Assembly: GCA_032158295.1 (NCBI GenBank)
Contig: CM063257.1
Coordinates: 13,347,303-13,411,302, forward strand
DNA: 64,000 bases
Direction: 5' to 3'
Source: Pycnopodia helianthoides
Lineage: Eukaryota; Echinodermata; Asteroidea; Forcipulatida; Asteriidae
The notes beneath the pieces were generated by a model that had not been told where the DNA came from, did not search any database, and was given only the letters and a program-made list of their open reading frames with translations. Within the stretch, counting starts at the first letter, position 1; the number at the start of each line of letters is the position of its first letter. Position numbers and translations under genes: made by a program. Below, in pieces: positions 1 to 10,245 of this stretch.

Positions 1-594
1 GGTGAATGAGAGGGAAACATCCGACCGCCTCAAGGGAGATGCCGCATCCTTGGATGTGGCTGTCAGTTCCCCAACCCGCAGAAAACCAAAGAAAGCTAAC
101 AGAAACGCTGTGCGAAATAAGCAAGCTTCAAAGCGGCTGCTGCAAACTGAAACCAGCGCCGGAACAATGCGCTGCAAAATGAGCAACGTAATGGGGCGGC
201 GTGCGTCACGGCGGCTATTGATACGTCTACAGCCATCCAACAAACGTTTATTAATGAAATGTTTGGTGATATCAGGTGACCCAGACAAACGCAGTGCTGA
301 TGCTATACCTGAAACATAAGTTGCAATGGAGTTTGGTGCATACTTATTAACTGACAAAAATGCAATAAATTGAACCAGGGACTGAAGAGACCGGGTAGTT
401 GTATTATGGAAGCCATGATTTGAGCAAAACCACTGGACAAGTTGCCATGCCATTTGGTAAAGCAAGTGCGTGCGGGGGGCCAATGAATGTTGCAACAAGT
501 CTTGTACCTCTAACTGAAGTCCTCCCAAAGGTTGCTGGGTAAGGGAGTCAAAACGGGGTCTGCCCCGGGAGCCAACTGGCGAAAACGTTTCATC
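1..594 (-). CDS. Tyrosine recombinase of the retroelement (partial, runs off left edge)
   Basis: The minus-strand frame is open from position 624 to the window edge, with an ATG at 592-594. The protein has an N-terminal helical SAM-like core-binding region (SLQSLVQFIAFLSVNK, then IATYVSGIASALRL) followed by the start of the catalytic domain, LLAFFGFLRVGELTA, whose Arg is the first catalytic residue of tyrosine recombinases. The remaining H-x-x-R and Tyr residues would lie beyond the window. It overlaps the RNase H reading frame by about 85 bases in a different frame, as is common in DIRS-like elements. It has no internal stops, so it is the best preserved part of the element. Confidence 0.82.
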
Positions 595-1877
595 TGAAAA
601 CGGGAAAGAGCATCGGCGACAGAATTATCAACACCAGGTACATGACGTGCCTTGAAGTGAATGTTGAATTTTAGACAGTGCAATACCATTGAACGAACCA
701 ATTTCATGATCTTAGGACAATGTGACGTCTGCCGATTGATAATAGACACAACAGCATCATTATCGCACCAAAAAATTACTCTGTTATTCCGCAAGGCGGG
801 ACTCCATAAACGCAGAGCAAGTGTAATAGGAAACAGCTCAAGAAATGCTATGGACAGTTTCAATGAACGGATCGCATCCGGCCAACGACCTTGCGACCAA
901 CTGCCATCAAAAAATGCCCCAAAGCCTAGTTCTGCTGAAGCATCCGTAAACAAATGTAAGTTACCATTAGACATCCAAATACCGGGTGGAAACATAACTG
1001 AACCATTAAAGTGTAACAAAAATTGTTGCCAAGCAAGTAGATCTTCCCTAGCCCCTGTCGTAACACGAATGCGATGATGTGGCTTAGAAACACCCCGTGT
1101 CATATCAAATAAGCGCCTCAGAAAAGCACGACCTGGCCGAACTGCCCTACACACAAAATTCAAACTCCCTAACAAAGATTGGAGAACACGGAGTGTGACC
1201 TTCTTCCTAACCAACACACTGTCCAGTTTAGCCTGCAAGGCATTTAGTTTGCCCGGAGGCACCGTAACTTCCTGAGATATTGTATTAATTGCCAAGCCCA
1301 GGAAAGTTAATGTAGTTGTCGGCCCCTCAGTTTTCTCAACCGCCAAAGGCACCCCGAATTCCTTGCAAACGACTTTAAAGGACTACAGGGCACGCTCACA
1401 CTCGTGAGTGGCCTGCTTACCAACGAAGAGGAAATCATCAAGATAATGCAAAATGTTCGGGGTAACTGCGACCTTGCGGGCACTGTATTCCAGGAAGGTG
1501 CTAAATCGTTCAAATGTGGCACAAGAAATAGAACAACCCATTGGCATACATTTGTCGAAATAGAAGTGGCCATCAAGAGTGAAACCCAGCAAATTAAAAT
1601 CATCAGGGTGAACCGGAAGCAAGCGAAACGCTGATTTGATATCCGATTTGGCCATAAGAGCACCAGGACCCAAAAGAGTCACCATGGCAACAGCATCATC
1701 AAAACTAGCATAAGTGACTGACGTTAAAGATTGATCAATGTGATCATTAACTGAATCACCAAGCGGCGAAGAAAGGTTATGAATCAGGCGAAATTCTCCA
1801 GGCACTTGTTTTGGTACAAGACCAATTGGGGAACAACGGAGGGCCTGCAAAGGAGGATCTAAAAATGGGCCAGCCAC
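510..1877 (-). pseudogene. Reverse transcriptase-RNase H of the retroelement, interrupted by one TAG
   Basis: One minus-strand frame runs from 1877 to 510 with a single in-frame TAG at 1383-1385, between the two domains. The RT half (about 164 residues) has SPIGLVPK near residue 16, motif A KSDIKSAFRLLPVHP (Asp about 79), motif B MPMGCSISCATFERF (about 111) and motif C YLDDF (about 145). The RNase H half has the acidic residues in LFTDASAELGFGAFF, AFLELFPI, FWCDNDAVV and VADALSR. The family is that of DIRS/Ngaro RT-RNase H. The frame continues unchanged across the TAG, so this is a point mutation or a readthrough site, not a frameshift. A stop about 20 bases upstream of the first listed codon (in the sense VELGRVAGPF region) means the link to gag is also broken. 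Confidence 0.85.
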
Positions 1878-2065
1878 TCGGCCAAGTTCAACCTATCTGC
1901 CTAACCATGGAAAGGATTGTCAAAAACAGAAGTCAAATTACGAGCCAGTGAACCAACCCGTTGACCAACGTAACCAAGCCTAAAGCCATAAAAAAAACAT
2001 GCAAGAGGAGTTGAGAATCAAATTTGTTAGGATAAACAAGCAAAAACGGAAGCAACTTATTGAGC

Positions 2066-3079
2066 TTAATTGGGGTTGGTGCTAGCTGCTGGCTTGAGGG
2101 AACGAGTAACTCTGCAATGCACGGCTGCATGACCGGCTGAGGAGCAGTTAGCGCATTTGTGCGCGTAACGGCAGGCTGTACGCACGCATTGGCCACGGTT
2201 GAAGCCGTGACAGGTACGGAGCATTTGGGTTGACTGCCGTTGTCCCACTCCACCATTGCGGTCGTGCTGCCGAAAGGAGCCATTGTTAACGTAGGGACGA
2301 AAATTATGTGGCTGAACCGGCGCACCAACCAAAGTGAGCCACAACTCAGCGTCAATGGTAGCCCAGGAGCGGGATGGTCATACGGGCTTGCCTCAATCTA
2401 AAGTTTATGTCGTAATCGCGCCAGCCAAAGCCAGTACGCCTATTGGCAGCAGAACGCACAATATCGGCATATTTCAGCAAATAGCGCGCTTGCTCAGGGT
2501 GCCGCTTGAGAAAAATGGAGGCAAAATTAAAAATGCCGATGTCCATTGCTCAATGGACGTTACACGCTGGGGCTGCTTATGCGGCCTGAGTTGCCAAGCA
2601 GGAGACTCTTGGGAGCCGACCATAAAAACACAATCATTAATGGAATCGCCTGGAACCGGCCTCAACAAGGAACCAAATTCAACAAACTCCTCTTTCCAAA
2701 TTTTCTCTTGCACTGAAAGAGGCACTTCAGCCCCAAGCTCATCACACACGCTCAGCAATGGGGATTGAGTAACCCCTACTGTAGCCGGGTTAACCGTGGT
2801 GAGAACTGAGGTTGGACAATTTGGGCCAGGAGAATTTAAAACCGCATTAAACTCACCTATCCCAGAATAAGGCGATGATGCTGAGGCCGACACCGCAACT
2901 GGACGTCCCAATGCAGCCGGCTCCACGTCTGCCACCGGAGTGGGGGCCGAGGATGAGGCTGTCACGGAACCCGCCATGGTGGCCGTCGAAGTACGCCCCG
3001 ATGAGCCGCGTTTCGGGCGCTTAGCACCACTCGCCCCAGTCGATTTCGGGGTGGCAGGGGTTCGTTTTGGCCGCGGCAT
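2066..3079 (-). pseudogene. gag-like protein of the retroelement, with frameshifts
   Basis: The start is an ATG at 3079 (MPRPKRTPATPK), giving a basic Ser/Ala/Pro-rich N-terminus and then a conserved gag core ending around 2540. The sense continues in another frame (ASIFLKRHPEQARYLLKYAD, about 2540-2370) and returns to the first frame at about 2365 (WLTLVGAP). Near the C-terminus there are two zinc-binding motifs: a CCCH finger, C-x7-C-x4-C-x3-H, followed directly by a retroviral-type knuckle, C-x2-C-x4-H-x4-C (residues CANCSSAGHAAVHC). These would bind the element's RNA. Two frameshifts make it non-functional unless they are sequence errors. Confidence 0.75.
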
Positions 3080-3097
3080 CCTCAAACCAAAAAGTGG

Positions 3098-3228
3098 ACG
3101 AAACTCCAAATAACAGCAAACAAAGATGAAGGATAACAACCAACGAAACTCAAAATAACAGCAAACAACGATGAAGGATAACAACCAACGAAACTCAAAA
3201 TAAAAGCAAACAAAGATGAAGGAATGAA
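3098..3228 (+). repeat. Three tandem copies of a 45-bp unit upstream of gag
   Basis: The 45-bp unit begins GAAACTC and contains AGATGAAGGATAACAACC; it is repeated almost exactly three times. It lies in the leader of the minus-strand retroelement just ahead of the gag start. The unit length is a multiple of three, but no coding role is apparent. Confidence 0.75.
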
Positions 3229-3564
3229 CAATTTAACGAAACTGTATTTCTTAAACACAAGAAAACAAGTTAAAACAAGGACTGCTAAAACAAAAGTGAC
3301 TGTCTTTGCCACGTGGACAGTGGATCCATGGTGGATCCAAGGGAGGTCGCTGCCTGCAAGCCGTGAAACAAATAAAAGACCAAAGGGAAGTTAATTTGTA
3401 ACACATGGTCAGTTAATTGCACCAACATCCGACCACGAAGCAAAATATGCCCCACGGCAACCCACCATCCTGTCTAGTAGTAATAAATTATTTGAGGCTC
3501 AAAGACTTGGCCTAAAATCTGTAAAAACACTATGTTTTTTTCTTTTCTTGACACACTTGTACAG

Positions 3565-3701
3565 TTGTCTATCTAAAGGATTGTTCTGATATTCTTGCGA
3601 GGGGTGTATCGATGAGTGGCGTGTACACGGTTCAACCTCTAGACTCCGGTGAGGCTTTCCAGGTGTATTGTGATATGGAAACAGACGGTGGTGGATGGAC
3701 G
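3565..3701 (+). CDS. Gene A, fibrinogen-like domain exon 1
   Basis: This exon encodes the first part of a fibrinogen C-terminal domain: D-C-S-D-I-L-A-R-G, then SGVYTVQPLDSGEAFQVYCD and METDGGGWT. The two Cys form the first disulfide of the fold. It is bounded by an acceptor (TTGTACAG, ends 3564) and a donor GTAAGA at 3702, with entry phase 1 and exit phase 0, matching the paralogues at 24356, 29940 and 59090. Gene A is the only locus in the window whose three fibrinogen-like exons (3565-3701, 6176-6437, 7679-7932) are all open with conserved splice sites. Its signal-peptide and coiled-coil exons are not visible; the retroelement at 1-3330 lies where they would be expected. Confidence 0.85.
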
Positions 3702-4189
3702 GTAAGATAACAGTCTGATGAATGAATGGGAGTACTTATCGCTAAGAATGAATTTGTAAATAGAAGGAGTTTGATCAAGTTGAGGAAGACAATGGTTTAC
3801 AAAAAGGGCACCCTTGTCAGCTCGGTAAATTTATGTTGCTTTTATAGCTGTTCTTAGTTTCTACAATATTGTTCCTCTCAGACTGTGAACTGTGACTTCT
3901 TGTAAGTACCTGTGACAAACTGTACCGTTTTGTGTTTGTGGATTGCGACTGGAAAGTGATATTTTATCTCCATTCTGTATTTTACATCAGTCGTTTTGAG
4001 CCAATTCTACTGGATCAATAGACACCCGACAACTTAAAATAAAGGATCATAACTAGTCTGGTACTGCAGTGAAAGTCACATGACGAGATTAACATTATAG
4101 GTCTAGCCACCTCAAAAGCCTTCACATTCACTATTCAATATTGCAAATGGTGTTCACCTAAATTCTGTTAGACCACTCCCTAAACCGAG

Positions 4190-5550
4190 CATGCATGCAT
4201 TTGGTAGATGGATCACTGCTCAAAATTGGGACGAGGTTCTGAATGCTACTAGTACTAGTGACAAATCGGATGCTTGTTATTCTACCATCAATGCTGCATT
4301 TGATCTCCACTTCCCAATCAAATTAGTCCAACTTCACACTAACGAAAAACCGTGGATTACTCCTGAAATCAAAGACCTAATATAAAAAAACGTCTGATGG
4401 CATTTGCAGAGAACAAAATGTCCCTATGACGTTTTCTTAGAAACAAAATCAGTCATGCCCTCTGTCAGTCCCAAAAAAATATTTTACCAAAATTGCCTTC
4501 AGGGCCTAAAATCCAGTGACCCATCAGACTGACACAAAGGAGTTCAAATGATAACCAATAAGATTCTGCACCCTACTAAGAGTTCCGTCCCAGGCATACC
4601 CAAGAATGATGATGAAGCAATTGCAGAGGCCAGTAACCTTAACTTTGCTGCTGTCTCCCAAAGCAGGCCGCCAATTAATCCTCAATTACTGCAAAACCGA
4701 CTCCTCAAATTCACGACTCCAATGCTCTGAATAAGTTAACTACAAAGAAATCAGCAGGCCCTGATAGGCGTCCAGGTAAACTAATCAAATAATCTGCATG
4801 TGAACTTAGCGTTCCCGTTACGGATACATTTAACTCTTCTCTTGTTGAGGTTTGGAAAGATGCAACTGTTGTGCCAATTCCTCAAGAAATGCCAGCCACG
4901 ATAACACAGCTTAAACCAGTTTCACTGACTGCTCTCCTAGCTAAAGTTTGCGAAGGGTTTGTTTCGAAATGGATGTTTTAAGATATACACACATCTATCG
5001 ACCGTAACCAGTATGTAAATATCCAGGGGTCATTAACTCATTGTTCAATCAAACTCGTTGTTGTTTTGTACATGGGTACTGACAAAGCAGATACCGTTGC
5101 CACGCTGGTAGTGACGGACCTTTCCATGGCTTTTGAATGGGTCGACCATACTTTGGCTGTTCAGGGATAACACGATCTAGGTGTCCGTGGCGAAATTATA
5201 CCGTGGATCGTAAACTTCCTGACAGCACGCCGCCAGAAAGTTCGGTACTACTCTGCCCTTGTGGAGTTCCCTAGGGTACTAAGTTGGGCCATATCGCATC
5301 CATTTGTGTTATAAGTGGTGCTTCTGAAAATGCAAACTCTCCTATGCAAAGGTCCGTCCTACCAGTGTGCTACTCTTGTTGATTTAGACCTTTGTGACTT
5401 TGACGATTTGACCAACAGTAACCATGCCTCCAGCTCAATCTATCTAAATGTAAGGTTATGCAAGTATGCTTCAAAAGAAACCCTTTCTGTCCCGGAAATG
5501 AAGATCGTTAGCAAAAGGCTAGAGCCTTGGTTTAACCGTTTAATCTAATC
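4190..5550 (+). pseudogene. Degenerate non-LTR (LINE) retrotransposon ORF2 fragment
   Basis: Scattered sense-strand pieces match LINE reverse transcriptase order: KPWITPEIKDLI at about 4350 (the linker before RT), KSAGPD at about 4748, a degenerate WKDATVVPIP..LKPVSLTALLAKVCEGFVSKW block at about 4855-4975 (RT motifs 1-2) and TDLSMAFEWVDHTL at about 5115 (motif A). It then continues through WIVNFLTARRQKVRYY. Multiple stops and frameshifts show an old dead copy. The family is probably L2/CR1-like but cannot be fixed. It lies in intron 1 of gene A in the sense orientation and accounts for most of the intron length. Confidence 0.75.
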
Positions 5551-6175
5551 TTGGATGGAAATCGCAGGTCAATGACATGGTGTCCAAGAGCAGTCGCAGA
5601 CTTTACATGCCTTGACTACTGAAGCTTGAAATGCTGTACCACTGACAGATATGCTAGATGGTTCCCTTATAACAAAAAGCACCAACACCATATGTAACTC
5701 AGACATGCAACTAACTAAACAATCCCTAAATACAGGACTAACCGATATGGCCACAGCTCAATCCCATTATATTTTTAACTCTTGAATCAAATGTCTCAGA
5801 CTGTTGCTTTTATTCGCTTCTTAGGACTATTGTGTGTAAGAAGGGTGCAGTTTTTCTTGAAAAGGGTTTATGTCAAAAAGGTTTATTTCATTGGATGTTT
5901 TTATTGTGTAGGAGGGTTGCTACGATACTCTGTACTTTTTAGTAATGTTATTTTGATGTTTTACTAAACTAATATTTACATTGTTTTATAATTTTCTATA
6001 TGTATTCATGTACCCCATTATTTCGGTGTTGCTATTTCACATCTCTAATCTGTGCATAATTTTTTACTCATCTTTCTTATCTTGTAATGCCACATAATTC
6101 AGCTTCGTGCTGCCAGCTGTTGTTGTTGGTTAATTTTATCGAAAAAATTAATGAAAAACGTTAATATTTTGATAG
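5551..6175 (+). other. Rest of gene A intron 1, no gene
   Basis: AT-rich sequence, probably including the 3' tail of the LINE relic (the segment around 6110 ends CCAGCTGTTGTTGTTGG). No open reading frame with recognisable content is present. It ends with the acceptor TTTTGATAG for the next exon. Confidence 0.5.
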
Positions 6176-6437
6176 GTTTTCCAGCGGCGTACAGACGGCA
6201 GTGTTGATTTCTATTTGGACTTTGCCAGCTACAGCCGGGGCTTTGGGAATCTAGAGGGAGAGTTTTGGCTCGGTAACGACAACCTACACCGTCTGACCGC
6301 TCAGGGCGAATACGAACTCAGGGTCGACATGTCAGACTTTGAAACTGAATCCAGGTATGCCACCTATGATTCGTTCAGCATCGCCGTTGTGAGTGACAAC
6401 TACAGGCTGACTTTGGGAAGTTACTCAGGAACCGCAG
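6176..6437 (+). CDS. Gene A, fibrinogen-like domain exon 2
   Basis: The exon runs from acceptor GATAG to donor GGTAATA and is 262 bp, entering in phase 0 and leaving in phase 1. It encodes the central part of the fibrinogen-like fold: VFQRR.DGSVDFY, then [20 protein letters not shown] and [18 protein letters not shown], ending in YRLTLGSYSGTAG. The sequence W-x-G-N-D-x-x-H-x-L-T is typical of FReD proteins. It is fully open, unlike the frameshifted paralogous exons at 29574-29834 and 59345-59605. The segment FETESRYATYDSFSIAVV differs from the other copies ([13 protein letters not shown]), so A is the most diverged family member here. Confidence 0.9.
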
Positions 6438-7014
6438 GTAATAATTCAGTTATCATTCGATATTGATATTTGATATTTTATTAAAAACAAACACAAATCG
6501 TAGCCCGTGTGCCAAATTGAATGCGTTCTTACAAATATATTTAAAAGGTACAAAAAGTGGTTACAAGAAAAAAATGAATTGTAGAAATACAACGTTGGAA
6601 TTGTTATACAAATAGTTATAAAAATATAATTATTAGTTTTAAACAACAAACGAGTAAAAGCAAAGGCAATAAAAGCAAAAGCAAAGAACCAGTACCAAAA
6701 GCTTCAGAATCATTTGTTTAAAATTGTAGTAAAAAATGGAATGGGGCTGTTATAAAAACGTTTAGTTCTGGTAGGCAATAAATAAAAATGGTAGCTGTTG
6801 CGTAGGGTTTTCCCATGAAACTCTTTCCTAGTAGGTGGAATAAGGAATTGTGTACGAACATAATGGGCTAAGTCTTGGGCGATTTTAACACAGTGCTCAC
6901 TCTTCCCGAAAATGTATTGAAAAGGTTGTTTTGAAATGTTTGCACTTGCCCAAAATTGCCTATTGAAAAAGCTTGGAAAGGGACAGTGGTAAGAAACAAA
7001 CTATACATGGGCTA
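6438..7014 (+). other. Gene A intron 2, first half
   Basis: AT-rich intronic sequence with A-rich runs (for example around 6650-6690, AAAGCAAAGGCAATAAAAGC-like). No gene or known element is seen. Confidence 0.4.
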
Positions 7015-7590
7015 AATCGTTCGCAGGGCTTAGTAATCCGTTCGAACGGATTAGGAATCCGTTAGAACAATTTAGCAATCTGTTTGAACGAATTAGTAAT
7101 CCGTTCGCACGGTTTAGCCAAGGCATGAAATGGTGCTGCACGCATATGGCGGAAGGCAACGACGCAAAAAGTTATGTAGAAATAAATAAACACACTGTGC
7201 AACGGTCGTACATTTATATGCATAGATAAATTACATTCTTTTTGTGTAATACAAGTTGAACAATTGTTATGCTTGCGTGTTCATGGACCCGGATTTGTTA
7301 AATTTTCAAAAAACTACTTGCGTCTCGGCCTTCCGCCGTCTTGAAGCAAAGTGTTGTTGTGATGGATTGTACACATGCATGGAGCGCCGTTTCATGCATT
7401 GGCTAAACCTAATTCGTTCGAACGGATTACTAAACCGTACGAACGAATTGGCCCTCCATAGTTGCTTTCTTCCACTGTCCCTTCCCGGGCTCCGTTCGAA
7501 CGGTTCTTGGTAAACCATTAGCACGGTTTAGCCAAGGCATAAACTGGCGCATTCCATACACTAACAGCAACACTACTTCGAGATGGCGGA
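7015..7590. repeat. Foldback repeat with repeated TTCGAACGGATTA motifs
   Basis: The motif (A)ATCCGTTCGAACGGATTA and variants recur at 7040-7110, 7410-7445 and 7490-7510. The segment GGTTTAGCCAAGGCATGAAA with CATATGGCGGAAGG (7107-7157) reappears inverted as CCTTCCGCC...TTTCATGCATTGGCTAAACC (7329-7410), and again in the first orientation at 7527-7590. This is a nested inverted-repeat element inside intron 2 of gene A. No transposase is present; it may be a foldback MITE. Confidence 0.65.
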
Positions 7591-7678
7591 GGGCAGAATT
7601 GGATTCATAAAACAATTCCTACACATTAATACAAAATAAGCTATCGTTTTCTTCCCGTGCGTCCTGTCTTTGTTGCAG

Positions 7679-7932
7679 GCGACTCGCTGAGCTACCACAG
7701 TAACCGTCAGTTCACTACTAAAGACCGAGACAACGACGAATGGGGCGGAAACTGTGCCCAGTCTTACCACGGCGCCTGGTGGTACGGAGGCTGCCACTCT
7801 TCTAATCTTAATGGGGCGTATTTTCGTGGAACCACGACTGAACATGCTCGTGGAGTCGTTTGGGGAGAATGGACGGGATATGATTACTCACTCAAAACCT
7901 CAGAGATGAAAATACGACCCACTCCACAATAA
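7679..7932 (+). CDS. Gene A, fibrinogen-like domain exon 3 and stop
   Basis: Acceptor TTTGTTGCAG, entry phase 1, stop TAA at 7930-7932. It encodes [39 protein letters not shown] and [10 protein letters not shown], ending in [16 protein letters not shown] is the calcium-binding loop of fibrinogen-like domains, and the pair NCA...GGC supplies the second disulfide. The C-terminal tail RPTPQ is longer than the KLRLNS ending of the paralogues. A variant polyadenylation signal ATTAAA lies at 7968. Fibrinogen-like domains of this type in echinoderms and molluscs bind glycans or acetylated ligands; the ligand here is unknown. Confidence 0.9.
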
Positions 7933-9714
7933 TAACACCATACCACTCACTATGCTGCCGCTCACTCATTAAAGTCATACCAGTACCAATCCTCGAGATA
8001 AATAATTTCCGTTTAAAATTATTTTAAAGTCGGGAAAATAGCCTTAATTTTTACCAACATATTGGTGTCATCGTAAAAAAAGGTGCGTGCAATCTTTGAC
8101 AACTATAGACGGTTTTTGTATGTCTGCACTTAAAAAGGATAACCTTAAGTGATGAAATATTAATATCTAGCATTACACAAATATAAACAGCTGACAATCT
8201 TTCGTCTGGAAAGCACGTATCAACCAGACTCTATGTGAAATCATGATATGTTAAACGTATACAACAATTATTTAAAAATGACTAGAAATCTTATCATGTA
8301 GATATTTTGAGTTCCGTGTAGTGGAACTATTTACGGTTTTGACCACCAAGGAATACTTTCTTTAATTTAACATTAAAACAAACTTGTATTAAGCGATTAA
8401 CTACAAACTATACTTGATATATGTACACTCATTACAATTGTATGTGTGTGTTGTATGAACACTTTGAGACTTAGGTCATTTACGTGCTTTGAATGTTTAC
8501 GTAAGTCTGTTGGGTTGGTTAGCAGTTTACAACAGCCATGCTTTATCGTGCGTTCCGCATTGTGTTGCAGTATCACTTGGTGATCCTCCTTACATTACGC
8601 TTTGTTTTTGTTTTAACTTGCTTCTTGTCGTTACCTCTATTTTTTTTTTTTAATTTCATCTGTGTATATAATTATACACACGAGGATGTATGTAAGAGCT
8701 GGGGGTAATGACTTTGGTACTGTCAGACGAGACATGACTTTGCCTTGTGCCAGATCCGGGTTTATAAGTTCTGATACGTACAAATTTACAACCAACAAGG
8801 AAATGCACGAACAGACAGTGCTGTAATTTCATACAATATTTAGGTCAACTCGGATGCAAGTCTAACAAGGATAGCTACCAAACTTCTTCGCTTCAGGTGA
8901 TGCAGTAAGCTGGCTGAGTATCAATCAGTTCTCTACTGCAGAACAATGACAGTATGCGCAGTTATAACACGGCGATTATTGGTATAATTAGATTCAACCT
9001 GTTCACTAACAAGACGGAAATCAATAACCTTTTACCCGATCAAGTTTTTAGCTTTCGTTGACTTTTAGCTTTTACTCTTTTATAATAAAATGGTATGTGC
9101 GTATCTCCTAATAATGGGTGCAGTTCGGAATAATAGATGGCTTCAATGTATGTTGCATTCCTTAGAGACATAGACTCACCAAAGTCGTCTTGAATTGGAA
9201 TGATTTCACTTCTTGCATCTAGTTTTCAATAAGACACACCTTACACAGCCAACGACTGTGGCCATTTTCTTCAAAATAATTTGACTGTTCTTATAAAGAA
9301 CACGATACACACGGTGTATGTTTGATCACACGTTTAGTGCAATTTCTTATGTGCACTAATTCTAATCTGGCATACCTAGTGTTGGGTAAAGGTTTTCCCG
9401 CAGTATTTCCTAACACTTTGTAGCAAGGTGTCTGAGTATATTATAATAGCATTACTTTCTTGTGTTGAAGTTTTTCATTTTACGTTTTGGAGGCTTCTTT
9501 TACGCTCCGTGAGTCAATACGTCCACAAGCTCAACAAGGTTAATAAATACAATTCCGAGTGAATGTATTTACGTTTGAGTTCAGATCGATTACGTTTAAA
9601 CGAACAGTTTGTATTATTTTTCAGACATTGTTTCATGCAGTTTTAACTTACAAGGTAACTTTTGTTTTATTGTATATTATATGACGTAATACATAATCAA
9701 TTGGACTTTAGGAA

Positions 9715-9717
<3 letters not shown>
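7933..9717. other. Intergenic stretch without a recognisable gene
   Basis: AT-rich sequence with short homopolymers (T run at 8641-8652) and no open frame with plausible content on either strand. I see no repeat shared with the rest of the window. Confidence 0.4.

Positions 9718-9750
<33 letters not shown>
9718..9750. repeat. (TA)n microsatellite
   Basis: About 16 perfect TA dinucleotides, just left of the TIR element at 9781. Confidence 0.95.
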
Positions 9751-9751
<1 letters not shown>

Positions 9752-9780
9752 TTGTTCAATTGTTCTTAAAGTGCGTTTAT

Positions 9781-10240
9781 CCCTCGGGGAAGCAACGTGG
9801 TGAAAAAATTATCCACATATTCCAAATATGGTCATAATTGTTTTTCAATGGGCCAAAAAAGCCACGATTTTTGGTATTTGACACCCCTTGTATACACCAC
9901 AAGCCTGTAGACTCCCATTGGCCAGGCTATAACCACTGCCGAGTAAGAATTATTGAATGACAGCAGTCCCAAGGGACAACTATGCCCTTGGGAATTGTAA
10001 CTTGGTATCTTAGTGAGCCAACTCCCTGTGCCATTATATCTTTGTGTCAACCCTGTGCCGCCCAGAGCTGAAACAGGTCGTAAATAGCACACACACTGCT
10101 GGCCCAGACAAAAGCCCTGTTGGGATTAAAATTGCTTTGGGCTTGCAGGAGGGGGTCATTGACCTAAAAAAAATGAGTGGTGATAAAATCCTCCACCTGG
10201 AGGACGCGCGTTATACAGAAGGGCCCGCTGCTCCGAGGGA
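9781..10240 (+). mobile_element. TIR element, copy 1 (non-autonomous DNA transposon)
   Basis: Ends are inverted (CCCTCGGGG at 9781 and CCGAGGGA at 10240) and flanked by the direct repeat TTTAT (9776-9780 and 10241-10245), consistent with a 5-bp target-site duplication. The interior matches a second copy at 60666-62629 over its whole length, for example GCCTGTAGACTCCCATTGGC and CTTTGGGCTTGCAGGAGG. The copy is uninterrupted at 460 bp. It encodes no transposase. The superfamily is not assignable from TIR and duplication alone. Confidence 0.75.
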
Positions 10241-10245
10241 TTTAT

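Larger units (their letters stand above)
1..3330 (-). mobile_element. DIRS/Ngaro-type tyrosine-recombinase retroelement, cut by left window edge
   Basis: Reading right to left on the minus strand, the element carries gag (about 3079-2066), reverse transcriptase and RNase H (1877-510), then a tyrosine recombinase (594-1) that overlaps the RNase H end in another frame. This gene set defines the DIRS/Ngaro order of retrotransposons, which integrate by recombinase instead of a DDE integrase. No methyltransferase domain is seen between RNase H and the recombinase, which fits Ngaro better than DIRS1, but the subgroup is uncertain. Two gag frameshifts and one in-frame stop suggest a dead copy. The right boundary (about 3.3-3.5 kb) is not defined because the split terminal repeats cannot be matched inside the window. 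Confidence 0.85.

Noticed and set aside
2..319. Plus-strand open frame of 105 codons at the left edge
   Set aside because: It is the antisense shadow of the tyrosine recombinase, which has clear motifs on the minus strand.
661..1077. Plus-strand open frame of 138 codons
   Set aside because: Antisense to the RNase H domain, which carries the expected catalytic residues.
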